This document shows positions 59,952-64,000 of a DNA stretch of 64,000 nt, one piece after another. The position numbers were made by a program, and so were the translations under genes. Position 1 is the stretch's first letter, and the number at the start of each line of letters is the position of its first letter. Location: assembly GCA_023300105.1 (NCBI GenBank), contig JALZWM010000018.1, forward strand, positions 1-64,000, given 5' to 3'. This DNA comes from Hellea sp. Lineage in GTDB: Bacteria; Pseudomonadota; Alphaproteobacteria; Caulobacterales; Maricaulaceae. The notes under the pieces are model-generated. The model was not told the origin of the DNA, did no database searches, and saw nothing but the letters and a program-made list of their open reading frames with translations.

Positions 59952-60381
59952 TTTTTATAACTGGGCTAAAGCCCTACATTTGATTGCAGTTATATTCTGG
60001 ATGGCTGGATTACTATATTTACCAAGACTTTTTGTTTATCATAGTCAATCTGAAATAGGCGGTGAACTTGAAATTAAAATGCTTGAAGCTGAGCAAAAGC
60101 TGATGCGTATTATTATGAACCCTGCAATGATTACTTCATTTATATTTGGATTGGTATTAATTGGTTACAATACTTCCAATTTAACAAGCACCATATGGTT
60201 ACCTGTAAAATTACTACTTGTGTTTAGTTTAATGGGATACCATATTTTTTTATCTAAACAGAAAAAACTGTTTGCGGCCGGCATGAGACCAAAATCTGAA
60301 AAGTTTTTTAGACAAATTAATGAAGTTCCTGCAATTTTAACAATTATTATTGTTATAATGGTTATAGTTAAACCCTTCTAA
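59944..60381 (+). CDS. hemJ: Protoporphyrinogen oxidase HemJ
   Basis: WAKALHLIAVIFWMAGLLYLPRLFVYH; ATG at 59944 overlaps the hemE 3' end (track start 59920). Confidence 0.93.
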   Translation: MSDFYNWAKALHLIAVIFWMAGLLYLPRLFVYHSQSEIGGELEIKMLEAEQKLMRIIMNPAMITSFIFGLVLIGYNTSNLTSTIWLPVKLLLVFSLMGYHIFLSKQKKLFAAGMRPKSEKFFRQINEVPAILTIIIVIMVIVKPF

Positions 60382-60498
60382 AAGCCTTGACGCTTAATAT
60401 TTTGCCGATTAAGGGCAAACATAATGATCGTCCTGATCATCTTCTCTTCCATAATTAGCACCATAGCTGAAGAGATTTTCCTATATTAATGGATTACC

Positions 60499-61797
60499 AT
60501 GTCAGACACACTAAAATTAGATTTGGAGACAATGACATCTCTTAGTCTTCAAGATTTAAAAAATTTAAAACCAGCAGAATTAATAGAATTTGCTGAAGAA
60601 GTAGGTCTTGAAAATGCAGGTTCAATGCGAAAACAGGATATTTTCGTTCGCGTTATGAAAGATTTAGCGGAAGATGAAATTCAAATTAATGGAGGGGGAG
60701 TTTTAGAAGTTCTACAAGACGGATTTGGCTTTTTAAGAGCACCTGAAGCAAATTATCTACCAGGCCCAGACGACATTTATGTTAGTATGGATCAAGTTCG
60801 TAAATTAGGTCTTCGTACAGGTGATACAGTATCAGGACAAATTAGAAGTCCGCAGGAAAATGAGCGTTATTTTGCCTTAACAACTGTTAAGTCAATGAAT
60901 TTTGGGACGCCTGAACAAGCCCGTAATAAGGCACATTTTGATAGTCTAACACCACTATATCCTGATCAACGTTTCCAAATGGAAATTGAAGATCCAACAG
61001 CTAAAGATATTTCTGGCAGAATAATTGATATAGTTTCACCTATTGGCAAAGGTCAGAGAGCTTTAATAGTTGCGCCTCCGCGCACTGGTAAAACTGTTCT
61101 TCTTCAAAATATTGCACATTCTATAGAAAAAAATCATCCTGAATGTTACGTCTTAGTTCTCTTAATTGATGAACGTCCAGAAGAGGTAACAGATATGCAA
61201 CGCTCTGTTAAAGGCGAAGTAGTATCTTCAACTTTTGATGAGCCAGCTACGCGCCACGTTCAAGTTGCAGAGATGGTAATTCAAAAAGCAAAACGCTTAA
61301 CTGAACATGGTAAAGATGTTGTAATTTTACTTGATTCAATCACCAGACTGGGCCGTGCCTACAACACAGTTGTTCCAAGTTCAGGTAAAGTTCTAACTGG
61401 TGGTGTTGATGCAAACGCACTCCAACGCCCAAAACGCTTTTTTGGCGCAGCGCGAAATATAGAAGAAGGGGGCTCACTCACAATCATTGCAACAGCTTTA
61501 ATTGAAACAGGATCCCGTATGGATGAAGTTATATTTGAAGAATTTAAAGGTACAGGTAATTCTGAAATTGTTCTTGATCGTAAAGTAGCTGATAAACGTA
61601 TTTTCCCAGCTATAGATATAACAAAATCAGGAACACGTAAGGAAGAGCTTCTTTTGGCTCCTATGGAGTTACAAAAGACTTACGTCCTAAGACGGATTTT
61701 AAATCCGATGGGAACAATGGACGCAATTGAATTTTTATTGTCTAAATTAAAAGATAGCAAAACTAATTCAGACTTCTTTGACAGTATGAATACTTGA
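60499..61797 (+). CDS. rho: Transcription termination factor Rho
   Basis: [48 protein letters not shown]. Confidence 0.98.
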   Translation: MSDTLKLDLETMTSLSLQDLKNLKPAELIEFAEEVGLENAGSMRKQDIFVRVMKDLAEDEIQINGGGVLEVLQDGFGFLRAPEANYLPGPDDIYVSMDQVRKLGLRTGDTVSGQIRSPQENERYFALTTVKSMNFGTPEQARNKAHFDSLTPLYPDQRFQMEIEDPTAKDISGRIIDIVSPIGKGQRALIVAPPRTGKTVLLQNIAHSIEKNHPECYVLVLLIDERPEEVTDMQRSVKGEVVSSTFDEPATRHVQVAEMVIQKAKRLTEHGKDVVILLDSITRLGRAYNTVVPSSGKVLTGGVDANALQRPKRFFGAARNIEEGGSLTIIATALIETGSRMDEVIFEEFKGTGNSEIVLDRKVADKRIFPAIDITKSGTRKEELLLAPMELQKTYVLRRILNPMGTMDAIEFLLSKLKDSKTNSDFFDSMNT

Positions 61798-61833
61798 TAT
61801 TTTTCTGATAAATCAGGAAAAATAAATTTAATT

Positions 61834-62847
61834 ATGTCTATGAACATTCTTATTTTTGGCGCGGGTTCAATCGGGTGTTATCTTGGTGGTCAACTTTTAA
61901 ATGCTGGGTGTAATGTAACTTTACTTGGACGAGAAAAGTTAAAGAAGGATATTTTAAAAAATGGCCTAACTTTAACTCATTTTACTCGTGATACAATTTA
62001 CCTTGGAAGCAGTGCTATTAAGTTTACAACGAATGAGAATTCTGTTGGTAAAGCGGACATTATTATTGTCACAGTAAAATCTCAAGACACAATGTTAACT
62101 GCACTAACTATTGCAAAATTTGTACAAACCAACGCATTAATTATAAGCTTCCAAAACGGGGTTAGTAACGTAGGCGTTTTAAATCAGTACCTTCTACACA
62201 ACAAGGTGCTTGGCGGAGTAGTCCCTTTTAATGTTACAGGAACGGGGCCTGGTAAGTTTCATTGTGGAACTGAAGGTGACTTAAGTGTGCAGAGCGGAGA
62301 TATCCGTTTAGACCAACTTGTGAAAGCCTTTGCTATTTCAGAACAGGGTTTAGATCTCTACGATGATATAATTGCTATCCAATGGGGGAAGCTCTTAGTT
62401 AATCTCAATAATGCTCTTAATACTTTAACAGGCGGAACTTTACGTAGCGGTTTAATGCAGCGTGATTACCGAAAGGTACTAGCTAAACTTATTGAAGAGG
62501 GACTTTATGTTGTAAGGGCTTCAGGTGTTGAACCTGCTAATTTTGGTAAAGCATCTGCTGATAAAATGATTAAAGTTTTACGTCTTCCAAACATTATATA
62601 CAGAATTATCATGAATAAAATCGTGAAAATTGATGCAAGTGCACGTTCATCTATGTTGGATGATCTTGAGATGGGAAGACATGCGGAGGTCGATTACCTA
62701 CAGGGCGCTATTGTAAAGCTTGCAAAACAGATGGGCAAAAATGCTCCCTATAATGAGAAAATTTTAAATCTCGTAAATCAAGCCTTTGTAGATGGTAAAT
62801 CACCATATTTATTAGGTACAGATTTATGTCGTGAATTGGGAATTTGA
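61834..62847 (+). CDS. panE: 2-dehydropantoate 2-reductase family
   Basis: ILIFGAGSIGCYLGGQLLNAGCNVTLLGR; KLLVNLNNALNTLTGG; SSMLDDLEMGRHAEVDYLQGAIV. Confidence 0.9.
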   Translation: MSMNILIFGAGSIGCYLGGQLLNAGCNVTLLGREKLKKDILKNGLTLTHFTRDTIYLGSSAIKFTTNENSVGKADIIIVTVKSQDTMLTALTIAKFVQTNALIISFQNGVSNVGVLNQYLLHNKVLGGVVPFNVTGTGPGKFHCGTEGDLSVQSGDIRLDQLVKAFAISEQGLDLYDDIIAIQWGKLLVNLNNALNTLTGGTLRSGLMQRDYRKVLAKLIEEGLYVVRASGVEPANFGKASADKMIKVLRLPNIIYRIIMNKIVKIDASARSSMLDDLEMGRHAEVDYLQGAIVKLAKQMGKNAPYNEKILNLVNQAFVDGKSPYLLGTDLCRELGI

Positions 62848-62861
62848 CTTAATTGTGATGT

Positions 62862-62920
62862 GTAAAAAATAAAGTGGCGACATTACGTAAACTGGGAGTG
62901 GTTATCACGTAACGTCGCCA
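62862..62920 (-). terminator. Intrinsic terminator on the reverse strand
   Basis: Reverse strand TGGCGACGTTACGT-(18 nt)-ACGTAATGTCGCCA (14 bp with one G-U), then CTTTATTTTTTAC. Confidence 0.75.
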
Positions 62921-62993
62921 TCATGCGCAATATCTAATGTAATCCAATAACCTTTGGGGAAAAAGGTGGATAAGATGCTTGCGTTGATACTAT

Positions 62994-63469
62994 TTAAGCA
63001 GCTTTGGCCTTACCGTTAGGTTTTGAATTGATTAAATTTGATTCATTAAAAGAAATTATTTTTGGTTTCTAAGCTTCTGGCAGTTCACGTTTTAGTGAGA
63101 TAATTAAGAGACCATTTTTAAGATCTGCCCCTTCTACAAGAATATGATCAGCTAATTGAAAGCACCGATCAAAACTGCGTTCGGCTATGCCGTGATGAAG
63201 GTATTCTGTTGCGTCATTATCTGATGTGCTTATGCGCGCTCCTGTAACTTTTAGCACATTTTCATGACTTTCTATTTCTAGCTCATTTAATGAAAATCCA
63301 GCAATAGCGAGGTTGATTTTTTATGAGTGTTTTCAGTAAGTTAAATAACATTATAGGGCTGGTAACTATTTCCAGCATTAACCTGTTGAGTCGCTGAATT
63401 TATCAAATTAGCCATTCTATCAAATCCAACAAAAGAATGGTAAAGTGGGGTAAAATAATAAAGTCTCAT
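62994..63469 (-). pseudogene. Degraded small heat-shock protein (Hsp20/IbpA-like)
   Basis: Reverse strand reads MRLYYFTPLYHSFVGFDRMANLINSATQQVNAGNSYQPYNVI*LTENTHK / frameshift / INLAIAGFSLNELEIESHENVLKVTGARIS...LLIISLKRELPEA*KPKIISFNES...KAKAA*. Two in-frame stops and one frameshift. Confidence 0.85.
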
Positions 63470-63664
63470 ATTTATTACATCCTTTTACCAATGTAAGTTT
63501 AGGCTTTCATTATGAGCAACCTTTCAGTTTCTAGACCCATTATCGGCGCCCCGTAGAAACAGGTGGGAAGGAGATTTCAGGTTTCAAGAGTAAAAACTGT
63601 ATTTGAAGTTATCCATAATTAAGTTAGAAACAAATTATAAAGTATAAGACCAACGAAAGTTTTG

Positions 63665-64000
63665 ATGATGATTAAATTTTTAACGGGCTTAGCCCTATCA
63701 ACTAGCGCACTAAGCCTAGTTGCGTGTTCTGGAGGCTCTCCAACAACAGAAACGAAAGCAGTAGCAGTTATTGAAAAGGCTGTGGCCTCAAGTACAACGA
63801 TGGCAGATATAATGTCTCACCCGCGCCGGGCAGAAGAAGCGGCACGCGATCAATATCGTAATCCCGTTGAAACACTAAAGTTTTTTGAAGTTTCACCAGG
63901 TAAAACTGTCGCTGAAATTTGGCCTGGATGGTACACAAATGTAACGGCGCCTTATCTAAAAGAAAATGGTGGAAAATATGTTGCTGTTCTTTATCCAGAG
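63665..64000 (+). CDS. Secreted class I SAM-dependent methyltransferase-like lipoprotein (truncated by the window edge)
   Basis: My translation: MMIKFLTGLALSTSALSLVACSGGSPTTE...MSHPRRAEEAARDQYRNPVETLKFFEVSPGKTVAEIWPGWYTNVTAPYLKENGGKYVAVLYPE. Confidence 0.75.
   Translation, partial: MMIKFLTGLALSTSALSLVACSGGSPTTETKAVAVIEKAVASSTTMADIMSHPRRAEEAARDQYRNPVETLKFFEVSPGKTVAEIWPGWYTNVTAPYLKENGGKYVAVLYPE

Noticed and set aside
60400-60441. Small hairpins (TTTGCC/GGCAAA, ATGATC/GATCAT) ahead of rho
   Set aside because: Only 6-bp stems; rho autoregulation is plausible but the sequence evidence is too weak.
62955-63617. Extra DnaA-box-like sequences (TGGATAAG near 62960, TTATCCATA near 63608)
   Set aside because: Single scattered degenerate matches in AT-rich DNA outside the hemE/PPSR gap; not evidence of a second origin.
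1-64000. CRISPR arrays, tRNA/rRNA genes, prophage, IS elements, defence or BGC islands
   Set aside because: Scanned by eye on both strands and found no spaced direct repeats, tRNA-like cloverleaf, transposase, integrase, phage structural or known defence genes. A tool search (tRNAscan-SE, Infernal, PADLOC) would be needed to confirm.

Overview
This looks like ordinary alphaproteobacterial chromosome, Caulobacterales/Maricaulales-like by gene content and order. That assignment is inferred from gene families and synteny; no search was run. The window spans a probable replication origin (about 58.49-58.92 kb), flanked by PPSR (DUF299)-maf-aroE-coaE-dnaQ on the left and hemE-hemJ-rho on the right. 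The partition locus parB-parA-rsmG-mnmG-mnmE, with three perfect parS palindromes, lies about 6-10 kb to the left. The rest of the window is housekeeping, transport and envelope genes: an RND pump, lepA, an M1 peptidase, a DEAD-box helicase, prfA, a TonB receptor, a large MscS channel, an M23 peptidase, a YdbH-like protein, cobT, dusA, dapD, PBP1A, a CPA antiporter, an S9 peptidase, trkH, hslO, a phosphohexomutase and TerC. I see no prophage, CRISPR array, rRNA, tRNA or IS element, and no clear new defence or mobile system. The items most worth checking are the oriC architecture (CtrA, IHF, DnaA and GANTC motifs), an apparent short inversion around the origin relative to the Caulobacter layout, parS sites inside coding sequence, a multiply broken Hsp20 pseudogene, an unannotated ~28-30 aa membrane microprotein, hairpins over ribosome binding sites near TerC, an SDR-ABM domain fusion, a DUF4282 protein with a histone-H1-like tail, and a structured leader before the DEAD-box helicase.
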